Assembly: GCA_033002965.1 (NCBI GenBank) | Contig: JAURVB010014983.1 | Coordinates: 1-64,000, forward strand | From: Piper betle | Taxonomy: Eukaryota > Streptophyta > Magnoliopsida > Piperales > Piperaceae | Direction of reading: 5' to 3' | DNA: 64,000 nt | Shown here: in pieces, positions 62,361 to 64,000 of the stretch | Layout: every line of letters begins with the position of its first letter | Numbering within the stretch: position 1 is the stretch's first letter | Position numbers and translations under genes: made by a program | Notes under the pieces: generated by a model | What the model was told of the DNA's origin: nothing | What the model saw: the letters and a program-made list of their open reading frames with translations, nothing else | The model's database searches: none

Positions 62361-64000
62361 TGGGTGTCGAACAAGGAGCAAAATTTTTTGCCCCAAACAC
62401 GTCGCAGCGTGTTCAGTCCCTAAAACACCAGCCTTCCAATCAGCACGCAACAGAACATCGCTCAAACAGCGGTACGAAGCAACCCCTGAAGCCTGGCGCT
62501 GCCGCTGCAAATAGCGACATGCAGTTACCGCTCAATTTAGCGGTACGAGGCTCCTGCTCGATCCTGCGAACAACAGCAAACACCGATCACAATACCGGCA
62601 CTCAACTGCCCAGCACCACGATATCGCTGATCGGCTACCGGTAAGCAAATTACGACCAATCAACACACCAACAAATATAAACTTGCCAAGTACGTAGTAT
62701 GCAGCGACCCAACGATCGATCACCCAAATATCAATCCAAATACCGATCACCCCTGCTCGGTATTTCAACCAAGTCCTAGAATCACAAGACTGGTTGACGG
62801 TACCAAATTAGATGCCGACACCACAAATTACGGGACCCCTGTCCCAACCTTGAATCATATTAATAAGAACAAGGAATACAAGCAATCAATCTACCCTGAT
62901 CGCTTGACACTGTGGACATGCAACCCCATGATGCTTTACTCTTCCCCTAAAGAGCAGCGAGAACTAGAGCACCCCAGCTCACAAGATGTCCTCACAATCA
63001 CAACCCCAAGTTGTCACCCACGACCAACTTGTTTACATGCAAAACCCTCAGCCAGTAATTGCAAACAGGTTGTAGAAGAACTAAAGTCGTACCTCGATCC
63101 TAAAGGCGAACTTCGACTACTCAGTGCAGTCGCTCCTCGTGAAGATCCAATTCCCCGAACTGGTCTACAGCACTTCACGTCGTTCCCTTGCTCGATGAGG
63201 TTTCTCTCCACTCCACAGGAAAGACACGAACTTTACACCAGAACAAAACTCCAGCGTTCTTCTTTCTCCCAAGTCCGGCCTTCTCCAATATATGGAGAAG
63301 CCTCATGTGTTCATCCCCAAACTCCAGATAAACCAATATCTCGTCCCAAATCTTTTCTCCAAAAGATTGCCTCAAGATACTGCCGCATCATTGTGCTTAC
63401 AGCCACAATGCTGACTGGATTCATCCATGTTCATCCCTTCCCGGAGTTAATTGCAACTAGAAGAATATCTTCATAAGATCTTTTGTTCCTACTTATCCAT
63501 AGACGTGATCTATTCCAGATCTTCCATCAATGTTTATCTGGAACAACTCCTTTGGCACATGTTAGCCAGCGTTCCAACCCTCCTAGTCAAGCCCTGACCC
63601 ACTCAAGTAGGCACGATCCTCATATCAGCGTCCCTGCAGCGAACTGCTCCATATCGGCATTCCTACTCCCACTAGAATTCCTACTACCGCTGGAATTCCT
63701 AGTAACACAAGAATTCCTAATACCACTAGAGATTCCTAGTACCGCTAGAATTCCTAGCACTGCTCCAAATCTCGGCATCCAGATTCCGCTCCAAATACCG
63801 GCACAAGCTTGTACTTCTATTTGGCTCGGTCACGCCTCCAGTGCTCGGTACCAGCACCAGCCCTGTGCTTGGCACTGCCCATCGGTCTGCTCAGTAACAA
63901 CCTTGCTACCTCAATGCCTGCTGCTCCTAGCGTTGGTCCCTAATGTTCTGTCATCACACCTGCCTTCCGCTATTTAGACCGCAATCTGATTCTGAGGTTT
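62361..64000 (-). repeat. 5' LTR of the Gypsy element, cut by the window edge
   Basis: Direct repeat of 55,832-57,688. About 1,640 of the expected 1,857 bases are present. An open frame inside it (62,850-63,476) is not a gene; it falls within the LTR and has no conserved product. Confidence 0.88.
63660..63763. repeat. 18-bp minisatellite inside the 5' LTR
   Basis: About six units of the same GAATTCCTAGTACCRCTA-like repeat as in the 3' LTR, with its own pattern of substitutions. Confidence 0.85.

Larger units (their letters stand above)
55832..64000 (-). mobile_element. Ty3/Gypsy chromodomain LTR retrotransposon (chromovirus), right end cut
   Basis: Order on the minus strand: 5' LTR (62,361 to beyond 64,000), primer-binding site (62,342-62,354), gag-protease, reverse transcriptase-RNase H, integrase with C-terminal chromodomain, polypurine tract (57,689-57,701), 3' LTR (55,832-57,688). 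RT before integrase places it in Ty3/Gypsy; the chromodomain makes it a chromovirus. The gag style (ending in 'ADALVD' and a CX2CX3HX4C knuckle) recalls the Galadriel clade, but this is tentative. Two frame breaks and one nonsense codon interrupt the polyprotein. The two LTRs differ at roughly one position in ten by eye. It is an old, inactive copy. Confidence 0.9.

Noticed and set aside
62850..63476. Plus-strand open frame of 208 codons
   Set aside because: Lies wholly inside the 5' LTR, is not kept open in the other LTR and has no recognisable domain.

Overview
The window is nuclear DNA from a flowering plant, most likely a eudicot. Its genes have short exons joined by AT-rich GT-AG introns. 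They encode plant-type families: an uncoupling protein, a reticulon-B, MEE59, a cytosolic starch phosphorylase, a CRCK kinase, a PHT4 transporter and SABATH methyltransferases. The spaces between them hold plant LTR retrotransposons and AT-rich repeats. I cannot name the species. Exon boundaries were assigned by eye from frame, splice sites and remembered family sequences; no alignment was run.

Layout. 1-3.0 kb: repeat-like sequence with a GC-rich block, ending in a short palindrome. 3.1-5.3 kb (+): broken mitochondrial uncoupling protein gene. 6.7-8.5 kb (-): intact reticulon-like gene. 10.5-13.3 kb (-): OTU deubiquitinase gene with two defects. 14.6-15.6 kb (+): intact MEE59-like gene. 15.8-19.6 kb (-): COG8 with several lesions and no last exon. 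20.3-30.9 kb (-): 15-exon cytosolic alpha-glucan phosphorylase (PHS2), clean except for one missing base. 31.9-35.1 kb (-): calmodulin-binding receptor-like cytoplasmic kinase with several frame breaks. 36.0-38.7 kb (-): PHT4-type anion transporter with frameshifts and two nonsense codons. 39.5-39.7 kb: a 23-bp minisatellite. 40.3-54.0 kb: SABATH methyltransferase cluster, all on the minus strand, with one nearly complete gene and three damaged copies. A hydroxysteroid dehydrogenase fragment and a TRIM-like retroelement lie among them. 55.8 kb to the right edge: an old Ty3/Gypsy chromodomain retrotransposon on the minus strand, with its 5' LTR cut by the window edge.

The single-copy genes do unrelated household jobs (mitochondria, ER shape, ubiquitin, Golgi tethering, starch, signalling, plastid anion transport) and do not form one pathway. 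The main pattern is that most conserved genes between 3 and 39 kb carry coding lesions while two small ones are clean. Many lesions are one-base changes in short homopolymer runs, which could be assembly error. The C-to-T type nonsense codons, altered splice acceptors and missing terminal exons look like real decay. I saw no tRNA, rRNA or CRISPR array and no clearly undescribed gene system. The candidates most worth a second look are the decaying gene block, the SABATH cluster, the TRIM-like element and the minisatellites.
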